Source: Adenanthera pavonina
Taxonomy: Eukaryota; Streptophyta; Magnoliopsida; Fabales; Fabaceae
Direction of reading: 5' to 3'
Length of the DNA stretch: 64,000 nt
Assembly (NCBI GenBank): GCA_026686845.1
Contig: JAIVEN010000013.1
Span: 6,902,001 to 6,966,000 of the forward strand
The notes below the pieces were generated by a model. It was not told where the DNA came from. It saw only the letters and a program-made list of their open reading frames with translations, and did no database searches. Below, piece after piece: positions 48,549-60,100 of the stretch. Made by a program: the position numbers and the translations under genes. Position 1 is the stretch's first letter, and each line of letters starts with the position of its first letter.

Positions 48549-48593
48549 TCGTCGTTTGCCTCTACGGTTTCGGGTCTGACCCGAATCCGAATT

Positions 48594-51500
48594 ATGTCAT
48601 CTTCTATAGATCTCTTCACTGAATCTAATTACAAACGGCACGGCCTCCATCCAAAGACCGACCATGATGATGATACACCTCACACTGTTCCGGATCGATG
48701 CGAATCCATTAGCGCCCGCTCCAGCTCCTTCCACTCTCCGTCCACCTCGCCAACTTCAAGGAGCCGTCAATCCTCTCCGACTTATTCCCCCAGAGTTGGT
48801 CCCAGTCGATTCTCGAGCTTCCACAGATCTCATTCTTCATTCTCGTCTTCTGGGTGGAACGCCTGCGGCTTCTTGCGAAACTGGAAGTTGCAATTGAATC
48901 CGCCTCAGCAGCACAAGGGAAAGATTAAGGCTGGAAAGTCGTGGTATCGCGCGAAACAAGTGAAAGGGCTTCTGTTGGTTATTGGGTTGCTGGGTTTCTT
49001 CTTCTTGGTAAATTGGATTATGCTTACACGGCTGCAAGATGAAGCGGTCCATCCTATCGCTGAGTTATCGAGAAATTCGTCTTCTTTTTCAGTTTCGGTT
49101 CAGGTATGTGCGTAGTTAATAGTTTAAATTTTCAATCTTTAAAACTAATGCTTTTGCCCCTGCTGCTAATAATTTCAACTTGATATCTACCAGTTGATAC
49201 CTTTTACGATAGAGTTGTGTTAAGATGAGTGAAGTAGATGGTGGAAGTTATCAATACGAACTTTGAAACTTTTCTACCATGTATCTTGAAGTGAAGCCCA
49301 TATAGGTCTATATATGTAAATTCTGAAAAGAAAAGGCGATAGATTTGTCTTAGCAGTGCATTAACATCTTTTAGAAGTGGGTTTCGGTATTGAGTATTGT
49401 GAATATCCTTTACTAGATACCCAATACCAAGTATCGATTACCTAATCTTTATTTAGGTTTTCTACTATTATCGATACCATGGATTTGGAGTGTGGATGTG
49501 AGAAGTGCAAATTTTTTTTTTTGTTAACATATGTGGTGTTCGTATAATGGATATTTATTTTGGATCCAGATACAGATAGATGAAAAATGATCGCATAACT
49601 GCCTATTGCTAACTGTCAAGAATGATACACAGTTTTTTTTTTGTTTGGCCAGTTGGATTGATACACAGTTAAATCCATTAGATTGCTTACAATTGAGAAA
49701 CTATGAGGTCTAAGGGGGTTCATTATTTACTTGTCCCCTGAAAAGAATAGTGCTCATTATACATAATGTTTGTAAAATATTTTAACAGATGTGAAATTAA
49801 TATGTCTAAAATTTCTTGGTCTTAGGATGTGTCTGTTGACTTTTTTCCCATTTGGTACTTTCTTACAGGGAAAATGGGAAAAAATTAGTAAAGGGAAAAG
49901 GCCGCAGAAGGGAAATTTTGAAAGATTGTTGGCTTTGGCTGCCCATGCCTTGGCAGAGGTATCAACATTTGTAGCTTGTTAGTAATTACAGCGCATGAAG
50001 TTTTAGAATGATTTAAATTAAATGTCAGAGCAAAATTAAATGTCAGAGCAAATCTTCTCTTTATTACAAGTTTTCAGTTGTTCCTGATTTGTTGCATATG
50101 GAACAGAATAAACGTGAGCCTAAAGATTTGTGGCAGGAGCCCTTGGCTCCAGCTTCTGCTTGGAGACCTTGTGCTGATCAGCGTTCTTGGGAACCTAGTG
50201 GTATGTGTATGTTAAATTTGATTTTATTTGTAATATTATGTACGTGTGTGTGTGTGTGAGAGAGAGAGAGTAAATAAAGCTTGTTGTTCTATAAGGTGAC
50301 TCTCAAAGTCTGCTGTCTGCTATTGTACTCTAATAGAGGGAAATAATGGATACATTTTGGTTACTGCAAATGGTGGAATAAATCAACAACGAGTAGCTGT
50401 AAGTATTCTTTTTGAGGCTGTTCTACTTTTATGAATTTTTTACTTATTCTGAATTATGAGTTTGGTTTGGTCCAAAGAAGAAAAGCTCTATTTTTTTTTG
50501 TAGGAAAGAAAAGCTATATTGTTAAATGATTAACACGTCAAATATGTGGATTTTGATTCATAATAGGTTTGCAATGCGGTGGTTATGGCACGATTACTTA
50601 ATTCAACTTTGGTTATTCCCAAATTTATGTTTAGTAGTGTATGGAGAGATGTAAGGTGATGATGCTCTTTCTATCCTTCTAACTTTTTCCTTCTTATCTT
50701 TCTACTTACGTTATCAAATAATCAAATATTCGGTCCTTGGACTAAGTGCCCAAATGGGATTCTGCTGATTCAAGGAATGTTATATTGCTGTTATGGCTGA
50801 ACGTACTTCCCTATTGAAATTTGTTCTTCAAATAGGAGTTTTTCCCCATATAATTTTCGGGTTAGGAAATATTTACTACATCATAGGAGGTTGACACATG
50901 CCTTGTGGGTTTCCCATTACGTAATGTGGCTCATTGATAATTGTAGTCATTCTTATGTTTAATTAGAATTGCTACTTTTACCATTGCCGTGTATCATTTT
51001 AATGCCACATCTTTAGTTCTTAGGTCTTCTGATGTGTTTTTGTCAATACTTTTTCTTACAATTGCTTTGGATGGGAAATTGACAGTACCAAATTGTATAA
51101 TTTCAGTCAATTCAGTGATATCTATCAAGAGGAGCATTTTGTTAACTACTTAACTCCTGACATAAGGATAGTGAAGGAACTTCCTAAGGAATTGCAGTCT
51201 TTGGACTTGGAGGCAATTGGTAGTGTTGTAAGTTACTGCCCTTCCATAAAACTAAGTACACTCTGAGTTAGTTCTTATTGTATTAAATTGTAGGGATTTT
51301 TTAGGTGTCAGATGTTGACATGGGAAAAGAGGCCAAGCCAAGCTTTTACCTGAAGAACATTCTACCTATTCTACTTAAGAATCAAGTTATCCATTTTGTT
51401 GGATTTGGGAATCGCTTAGCATTTAACCCAATACCATTTGAACTGCAGGTAAATCCCCTTTATGTTTTCTCATTACAATTAGATTTGTCCTTTTTCATTT

Positions 51501-54155
51501 GAAGCCATACTTTGCTATTTCTGATTGGAAAATTTCATCTAGAGACTTCGTTGCAGATGTAATTTTCATGCTCTGCGATTTGTTCCCAGAATACAAGAAA
51601 CTGGTGCTTTGCTTCTTAAAAGGTTGCGCCAGCATACTGGTCACATTGGACTGTTGGACCGTTATCTTGTTGGTCCATTTGCAGAATCAATTTTGCAGGA
51701 AAGAGGAAATCATTCAAGAAAGGCATCTAAATATCTATCTTTGCATCTCAGATTTGAAATTGACATGGTAGCTCATTCTTTGTGTGAATTTGGTGGAGGT
51801 GAAGAAGAGAGGAAAGAGTTGACAGCTTATCGTGAAATCCATTTCCCTGCCTTGGCACATTTAAAGAAGACTACAAAGTATGCATTATGACAATTGCATC
51901 AGATATTTTTCCTGACTTGTTATATTATTTTAGTGGATCGCTTTTAATTTTGACTCCTTTCGGGGTCAAGTTGAGTAGATCTGATAGGTTGCTTAAATGG
52001 CTTTTGCCATTAATCTAAATTTTGTTATTTCAAACTTTGTATATTGCTATTTGCTTTTGCTTCACCTAGTTCCTCTCTCTAATTATCATTCTCTTTTCTC
52101 TATCTTGGGGGTGGTAGTGGGGGAAACTTTTTGCATCAACATCCCAGAAAAATGTTGGATTATGATGGGCACCGGCATTGTTATTTCTAAATAGAAGTGT
52201 CTTTCATTTTGGAAAAAATAATGGTTGTCTAGTCACGTAAAATGTTTTTCTTGTGATCTCCATCATACTCAAAAAAATTTGATGGTTGTCTAGTCACTTA
52301 AAAGTGTTGATGGGATTCATTTACTTCTCAACCAAGAGCCAACTTAGCTTCTGTTGCACACAGCAGTATTTTTTATCTTCCTTTTTATTATGACAAAAAG
52401 AGTCTTCTTATTCTTTCAACTATATTACTTCAAATAACATGAATTCTTTTAATTGCAGATTACCTTCTCCTTCAGAGCTAAGGTCTGAAGGTCTATGTCC
52501 TTTGACACCTGAAGAGGCAATCCTTGTGCTTGCTGCTCTTGGTTTTAACCGTAAGACACATATATTTGTAGCTGGTTCGAATTTGTACGGAGGTCAATCA
52601 CGGTTGACTGCACTGACCAGCTTGTACCCTAATTTAGTCACTAAAGAGATCTTGCTTTCTTCATCTGAACTTGAACCATTTGCAAATTATTCATCTCAGG
52701 TTTGCTGTAGTTGCCACTACTATTTATATCGGGGATTTCACAATTCCGTATCTTAAGGAAGTTGTTTCATAAGCTCTTTTCGTTGTGTTATATCAAAACC
52801 AAATGGTTGAAAGCTAGGTGAAATTGTTCGGTTGAAAATCTTCATTGGATATCTTGTAGAGTAGGTGATATTGAAGAGGTGTCTGGTCAATGGTTTTTTT
52901 TTTATAAAGTGGACTAGCCTCTTAAATTGCTTATACTCCAGGTTTTTGTTTCCATATTGAGTAGGATGGCTATCCTTTATTTTACAATATCAGAAAGTTC
53001 ATATGTATGACCAAAAAGGCATTTAATGGGAGAAATTATTGTGTAGACGCAATGCAAGTATACCATTTCCATTTACAGAATCTATTGGTTTCTATGTATG
53101 GAAATGGTTTGCAAATGGGCACTGAAAGGTTTCTCCTTGAATATAGTTTCTGCAATTGGGCTCCATACTAATATTTCTTTGGGGTGCAGGGTGCTAAACT
53201 CTCACAAGAATGTCATTCTTATCTTTGAGAAAGAGTTTTGTTGATAGTGTTTTAACTTTTAGGTCCTGCTAATCTAGTATAGAGTTTGTTTCAGATTTTT
53301 ATTTATTTGTCGAAGTTCAAAGTCAGATTTCATTGTAGTAGCTGGGGACGAGGGTAGGAGCCACATATACCCACATCACCAAGGCAATGTCTTACTAGAA
53401 ACAACGGTAGCGTAGCCTCATAGAGTTGTAAACTAACTTATAGCCATATTACAAGGAGGCACCTACCAACAACATCATCTAACCAACTACTAACTGTAGA
53501 GGGGGAAGTGAAGACTTGTAAACTAGCTTATCACTCTGACTCTTGTTGATTGGTTCATCGCCCATAGAGGAGTCCCTCTGGAGTTTTTCTAGTTTCTCAT
53601 CCAGTAATCAATCACTACTTAACAGTATTAATTTTTTATGTGATTTACTAGACTGAAAAAATTTAGTGATCTAATATCCAGAATTGGAAAACAGAGTTGT
53701 GTGATTTGAATTTCTCTAGGCCTTGGAGGATGTCCTGTTTTCATTTTACCTTTCATTTTCTTAATATGAAAACTACAGTTAGTTCTGCTAGGTTATTTTT
53801 TGTGTTAATCTTCTGATGAATGACAGCAAGCTCATTTCTTTTGTAGTTAGCAGCGGTGGACTTCATAGGCTGTACTGCAGCTGATGCATTTGCCATGACT
53901 GATTCAGGAAGTCAGTTATCATCTTTGGTGTCTGGGTACCGAATATATTATGGCGGCGGCAGAATGCCAACAATACGACCAAATAAGCGCAGGCTCGCTA
54001 GCATCTTTACCAAGAACTCAACCATAGAATGGCGTGTGTTTGAACAGAGAGTTAGGAAAGCTGTTAGACAAACCAAACATGTACAGACAAGGCCCAAGGG
54101 AAGAAGTATTTACAGATATCCTCGGTGTAAAGAATGTATGTGCAGGACAGATTGA
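48594..54155 (+). CDS. O-fucosyltransferase family protein (plant OFUT/GT106-like)
   Basis: Ten exons: 48594-49103, 49869-49958, 50107-50200, 50337-50398, 50567-50655, 51107-51227, 51305-51448, 51543-51877, 52459-52699, 53847-54155. They join in phase to 664 aa. A Ser/Pro-rich cytosolic N-terminus precedes one transmembrane anchor (about 125-144), giving the type II topology of Golgi glycosyltransferases. The PF10250 domain follows: GYILVTANGGINQQR, CNAVVMARLLNSTLVIP, HFVGFGNRLAFN, SLHLRFEIDM, HIFVAGSNLYGG, then DFIGCTAADAFAMTDSGS near the C-terminus. Plant members act on glycoproteins or cell-wall glycans such as pectin; the substrate here is unknown. Exon 5 must use the donor at 50655/50656 (AAG/GTGATG). 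The stronger-looking GTAAGG five bases earlier would put a stop into exon 6. Confidence 0.93.
49623..49670. repeat. Micro-insertion with perfect 12-bp direct repeat
   Basis: TGATACACAGTT (49623-49634 and 49659-49670) flanks 24 nt that start with T8 and include GTTTGGCCAGTTGG. It lies in intron 1 of the fucosyltransferase-family gene. Confidence 0.65.
52221..52303. repeat. 39-nt insertion with 22-bp direct repeat (one mismatch)
   Basis: ATGGTTGTCTAGTCAC plus KTAAAA occurs at 52221-52242 and 52282-52303 around 39 nt that end CATACTCAAAAAAATTTG. It lies in intron 8 of the fucosyltransferase-family gene. Confidence 0.65.
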
Positions 54156-54693
54156 TCTTGTGACATTGCTTTTTTTTTTTTTGGGGCCAGAATGTTGTAA
54201 CATTTTTTATTACACCTAGTCATTTATTTTTTTGTCTGTTCATGCAATGCTGCCCCCATTTTTATCTGTATAAAATTTTCAACTTTCAATCACTATGATT
54301 ATGCTGAAAATACATGGCATGCAATGCTGTTCCAAACAAACTATATATATTGCTGGTATGACATAATGGTACTAGCAACTGAATGAAGAATTTATCTGAG
54401 AGCCTGACGTCTTGGTAGAATTCTTTGTTTCTCTGGTAATGTTGGTAATTGGTATCTAACTGCTGGAGATCAAGAGACTATTTAATATTTTTTTAATTGT
54501 GTCAGACATTTTAAAGATATTTAATTGTACAATGTTTAATGCCAATTACCGAAAAATATGTTAAACCAGTCATATTTTTCCATATATTGTATAAAATTTG
54601 AAGAATAAGATGCATTATTATAACTTGTAAATGGTGCATTTTATTGTAGCTTATATATGTGTGTGTGTATATATATATCTATTGGTGGAACGA

Positions 54694-54741
54694 AGTCCTA
54701 AAAATGCTTGCTAGAAAAAAAAAAAACAGTCCTAAATATGC
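54694..54741. repeat. Micro-insertion with 14-bp direct repeat (one mismatch)
   Basis: AGTCCTAAAAATGC and AGTCCTAAATATGC flank TTGCTAGAAAAAAAAAAAAC, a short tag plus poly(A). Confidence 0.7.
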
Positions 54742-55496
54742 CTTGTCGGGCTTCAAAAGGCTGATTTTAACAAGACTTAATTATGGGCTGAAAGTTTTCA
54801 CAGTTCAATAGACTTAGCCCAAAGGAAAAATGGATAAATGCATTTGTTATAAGAACTAGACCAAACCATCTAGTTTTATGCAATATATGAAATTCTTCAT
54901 ATAGTTTAACGGGGAAAATTGGCTAATTAGTGCTTAACCTGGTTTGAAATTCTCTACAAATCGGTCCTTTTGAGAATTGGTCAAAAATTGAAAAATCGAT
55001 TAGGTGATTAGTTCGCTTAGTTTAGACTTTTTTTTTTAATAGGGTTTACTCAAAAGAAGAAATTATTTTTCGAGTAAGTTTTTAAGTATTATTCTCATAT
55101 ATAATTATTAATAATTACAAAACCTAATGAATATTATGATTATCGATTAATAATTTCTTATTTTTAGTTTCATTTGTGATTAGGAATGGATCTTAACTTT
55201 AAATTTTGAATAAGCAGCTACAAATTTATTGTTGGTATTTTTTAATTTTTCAATGTATAAAATTAAAAATATATATTAATTCCTTTTTAGAAAAATGATA
55301 ATTATATCAATAGATATAAAATAAATACAAAGCTCAAGAACTACCAAGTAGCAAAACGACTAAGTAAGTGTTTGGTTCACTTTTTCATAAACTGAACCAT
55401 ACCTTTAAACTGGAGTTTTTGAGAGGTTGCTGTTTGACAAATACAAACGTATCTTTTGGAAAAATGAAATGGGCCCAAAACTGAAGTTTGCTTAAC

Positions 55497-55530
55497 AGAC
55501 CCTGACCGAAGTTAGACCCTGACCGAAGTT
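55497..55530. repeat. 17-bp tandem duplication
   Basis: AGACCCTGACCGAAGTT is repeated twice without a gap. Confidence 0.9.
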
Positions 55531-56280
55531 TTTCTTTTGTGAAAGCTTGCGTTAACATCATTTAATTTTTTAATTAAAATATGCAGAGATGACCGTTTGA
55601 CCTGTACCTTCTTTCTCTAGCGTAAAACACCAAGAGCAGCTGTTTATTTTCTCACGTTTTTCTTTTTCTTCTCTCGGCCATGTACAGCGTTGCCCATCAG
55701 TATTTAAATACGTTTAATTAAATTATGAATATTAGTGTTAACAATTTATAATTAATATAGTATATTTATTATATTACTTCAGGAAATTAGATTTTTTCAC
55801 TTATATTTTTTCCAGTAATTAAAATTAACTATATTATTATTATGAAGCATACATCATTCAATTAGTTATCTAATATTGTATTATAAAACTTATGTCATTT
55901 TTGATAATTATACATCTAAAAATATTTTTAACTTTTATTATCCAAACATGTATCATTTTAGCAAAGTTAACTTTTCAAAAAGAATATTCAAACATACTTT
56001 ATTTTTACAAACAAACTTTTATTATAACTTCATTTTTATAAATTTCATTTATTTTAACTTAATTTTACACGCACCTAAGAAATAATCCAAAGAGCCCAGA
56101 CACACAATAGATTTGAAGCGCGTGATAATTAATTGAACTTGTCTGCAAAGGGTGGTCCATCGTAACTAAGGAAGCCTTCAACCATGAAACTAGTCAGAGC
56201 TTGGTGAAGAACACTGAACTTAACACTGGGAAACTCAGAATTCCATATTTTTTGGTTAAGCAGAAAAAGCTTTCCAACTG

Positions 56281-56490
56281 TCAAATTTGACCTTGGTGAA
56301 GCTAACTGCATTTGCCACCCAACGTGGCTATATAAAAGGGACCTCACATCCATCCCAAATCATTCCATCATGAATGTCCAACTTGTGCACACTAAATTAT
56401 TGATGTCTTCTCTTTATAGCATTAGCACCTCCACAGATGACTATCAAAGAACACCTCAAATGACAACCAATAAATGTTACATATATTAAT
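56281..56490 (+). promoter_or_regulatory. Possible orphan promoter with TATA box
   Basis: AACGTGGCTATATAAAAGGG (ends at 56340) combines an ACGTGG motif with a near-ideal TATA box. An ATG lies 30 bp downstream at 56370, but its frame stops after about 39 codons with no recognisable domain. It may be a promoter left from a lost or moved gene, or a short transcript. On the minus strand the same stretch has a 74-codon frame without a recognised family. Confidence 0.3.
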
Positions 56491-57119
56491 TTAATTACAA
56501 CCTTAAGCTATATATGGTTTTAACTGGTTCAATCACTTTTCTAGTTTTAAAAGCATTTACAGAAACTCAAATAAAAAGACATATGGAAAGAATAAACCAC
56601 TTGAAACAGTGAATATAACTAGTAAAGTCCCTCATATTCAGATCCAGTTGCTGTACTTCAAAAATATGGATGCTTCTATATCCAATACGATATATAAATT
56701 ATGCCATGTGTATCAATATCATTGTCATTGGTCTTTTTCTGTCAAAAATAATTCAATAATTTATAAAAAATATTAATTATATCAATTCACCTCAATTTTA
56801 TGCATGACTCGAATTAGTCGGAGTGCAATGTAATTTCTGGATATCGAGTAGTTTGATAAAAGAAATTTTTTTTTACATTATTTATTTTGTATGTATTAAT
56901 TTATTAAATATACATAAAATTATACATGTTTCTCTTGTACTCATAAATTAAAATTTTAAAATTATGTATATTTAATAAGAATACTTGCATCTGGTATTTT
57001 GGAATTAAATATTAATATCCAATCAAGAAGAGATAAGGCTAACAACAACATTCAGTAACAAATGGTATCTCTCCTTTGTTTAGTTGCATGAACCCAGAAA
57101 CACTGAAAGTTCATCTTCA

Positions 57120-60100
57120 TCATACTGAAACTGGAAACACAGACAAGGTTATTCTCACAATGTGATTCAAACTCCCAGTCAAAACAACTTCACCGAAGCT
57201 GAAAACACCCATAGGTTGAGTCACACAGAATTGTATTTCCAGATCTTGTGTTTCCAGTGGATTTATGGTGAACCCAGTAGGATTCAGATTTACTGTAGTT
57301 CCATTTGGTGGTAGCACTGATCCCAGGTATGTTTCTGTCTTGTTCGCTACATTCTTCACAGTTCTTCTCACAGAAACTGACCCAGTCATCGATGATATTG
57401 TCACTGAAGGTAGGTTTAGATTATATGGATAGTCAAGTGAGAAATTGCAAGATTCCCCAGTGGCTGCTGTTATATTAGCTGGATCGATATTAGGTAAAGA
57501 GCACAAGAAGCCAATGTAGTCTTCATGTCCTGGTATACAACCAGTGAATCTCAAGCAGTCAAAAGTAAGATAATTGAATTTGAGTGACACAAAAGAATAT
57601 GACAATATATGGAGGCACAGCTCATCTTTACACGATATAGAAAAATAATGCACACAATACACATCGATAAAGTAACCCACCACGATAAACTCAAAAAAGA
57701 AGAAAAATGGAGATGAGGTATTAGGGGCAAAATAGTCAAAATTTTGGGTTTCTTGATGGAAAGGTTCCTTGCACTCATATATATGTGAAAGGAAGTATAT
57801 GCTTCCCATAAATAAGGGAAGCCATGGTTCCATGGAAGTATGATTGATGCCTACCAAACATGTAATATTAGGCTTCACCTCTCCCTTTTCTGTTCGATCC
57901 CCAGCTTCGTTTCCTTTGTGTCAAACGTAGCTTTAATTAATATAATCATGTTTATTCACCAAAAATCCGGATTTAATATTAGTTAATTATAAGGTTCTAA
58001 GCCCAAATTAAAGCGATCCATATTGTGTTGGGCTACACCATTAATATAAATGGGTGTTTTGTTTACTGGTTCTTTTGTATGTGCCGACTTAATGGATAAG
58101 GGTTCAATAAGACCTACTCTCTATCTATATATGTGGTGTAACACTTACTGGCTACCTCATTTAGGAACACATTTAAAACACATAATACGTCAAGAGAATA
58201 ATGCATTCTCTGTTTGTAATTTTCATTCTCTAAGCTATGGATTTCCTGATTCCTCAAGGTAAATCTATCATTCTTCTCCAAAATATTCATGCTGTAACGA
58301 TCTAATGTACAGGGTATTATATCAAATTTCCTTCACATAAAGGATTCGGATTGAAAACATACCTACTGGGAGGACCAGTCCTGGATCAATGGCAGACTTG
58401 GGGTTGATCATGCCAGCTCCAAAATCAAAAGGAGTGGAGGGATACAAGCTATTGACATCAGATCCTTGAGCCATGATAATCTCTCCAGAGTTATCATACT
58501 TGGTGGACGTTGTGGATATTGCAGAAGCTATCATGGAAGGAGTCCATGAAGGATTATGCTGCTTAACAAGAGCAGCAATCCCTGCAACGTGAGGTGTGGC
58601 CATACTTGTTCCAGACAACAATGCAAATTGCTGACCTGCGAGCAAAGGTTGTAGGGCACTAACAGGGGTCCAAGCAGCCCAGATTTGGTGGCCTGGAGCA
58701 AGAATGTCTGGTTTAAGAACATCAGCAACATGTTTGATGTTGGAGTCAATGATGTCTGGTCCTCTTGATGAGAATCTACTCACTATGGGTGCTCTCCCTC
58801 TGAATGATGCAACTCTTCCTTCTCCTATAAGTGCTCTTCCACCAAATTCTGTGCCACTTCCATTCTCACACCTTTTGGTTTGGTTTTCATAATATTGTAA
58901 TATAGCCTGCACATGTATAAACAATCATTCCTTCATCTCATTAGTCATTATGTAAGTAAATAATAGAATTTTTTTTTATTGGTGTCCAAATGATAGAAGT
59001 TTTTTGTTATGCTATGAGAGAAAAGGAAGAGATTTAAGTTCTTATTCAAGCAGAACTAGGATCAGATATCAGTTTACTTCGTTTTCCGGACAAACAATAT
59101 TGACACAAATAATACAGATAGTGTTGGGCCTTATCTTCTTCTAAATATAAGATAAATTACACAAAACTTTTAAACTTGTAACATGTAATTAAATTTTTTT
59201 TTTAATACTTGATAATAAATCATTCTAGATTTTCAAATTTAATTTAAATTTTTTAATTTGTGTAAACAACCCATGCTGTTGGTTAACATGTTATTTCATT
59301 CACGGGATATGTAAAACAATGAATCCCCTTAAATTTTATTTGTCGTGTAAATACTTAAATTAAGTATTATAAGTAGATAAACATTCATGACATCGTCTTT
59401 TTTTTTTTTTTGCCACTTCATGACATCGTCTTAAGTGAAAGATAGGAGGTCATTTTCACAAATTTGAAAGTTTAAAGGTTCATTATCAATTTTTAAAAAT
59501 AAAAAATTATTTGTACACAATATAAAATAATGAGAGCTTATATGCAATCTAACTATATATATAAAATTTATAAAATATTATATTAAAATTGATACTACTT
59601 GCTTCATGCTTTCTGAAATATTATTATAGAAAAATTCAGCCAACAAAGAGACATGCTGCTATTACAGCTCATTGTAATACCTGGGAATCAGCAACAGATG
59701 GGATCATAATGCCAGAAACAGCAAAAGGGACGGGCTCTGCAATATAATCACCATAGTTAGGGTTTGCAGTAAGAACAAAACCCAGAAGCCCTAGGGCTTT
59801 TGCTGTGTCAACAATGGCAGTGAGGGTTGACGTTCCGTTGTAGAAGCCAGACGAGAAGGTGCAGATGATAACACTGCCTCCCACTGTATTAGGGTCCAAA
59901 GCTTCTGGGTGTTGACACTCTTCAATGTAATCAGGAGTCCTTGGGTATGTTCCATTCACTTTTAATGCATCCTTCGCTAACACAAGCCTATGCAGAACTG
60001 ACCCATTTCTGAATCCTGGTCCTGCAGATAAGAACCTTCTACATTGTGTTAGAAGTTAATTATATTCTAAAAAAAGATATCCTCTCCAACCTGATAAGTA

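Larger units (their letters stand above)
45879..48593. other. Spacer between SRF and the fucosyltransferase-family gene
   Basis: The first few hundred bases should be the SRF 3' UTR. The rest is AT-rich with a Stowaway relic, a (TA)n/(TG)n microsatellite near 47.28-47.34 kb and two micro-insertions. The last 120 bp form a pyrimidine-rich leader of the next gene. I see no other gene. Confidence 0.6.
54156..57119. other. Spacer between the fucosyltransferase-family gene and the subtilase 3' end
   Basis: It is convergent: both flanking genes end here. It holds a (TG/TA)n microsatellite at about 54.66 kb, a micro-insertion, a 17-bp tandem duplication and an isolated TATA-containing segment at 56.33 kb. 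No intact gene is supported. Confidence 0.6.

Noticed and set aside
50460..50520. Another micro-insertion (GAAAAGCT repeats around a T tract)
   Set aside because: The direct repeat is only about 9 bp and of low complexity, so it cannot be told from chance.
54930..55300. A third copy of the hAT-like family seen at 10.1 and 20.35 kb
   Set aside because: A few GGTT/AATCGG-like motifs are suggestive, but the order and ends do not match well enough to call.
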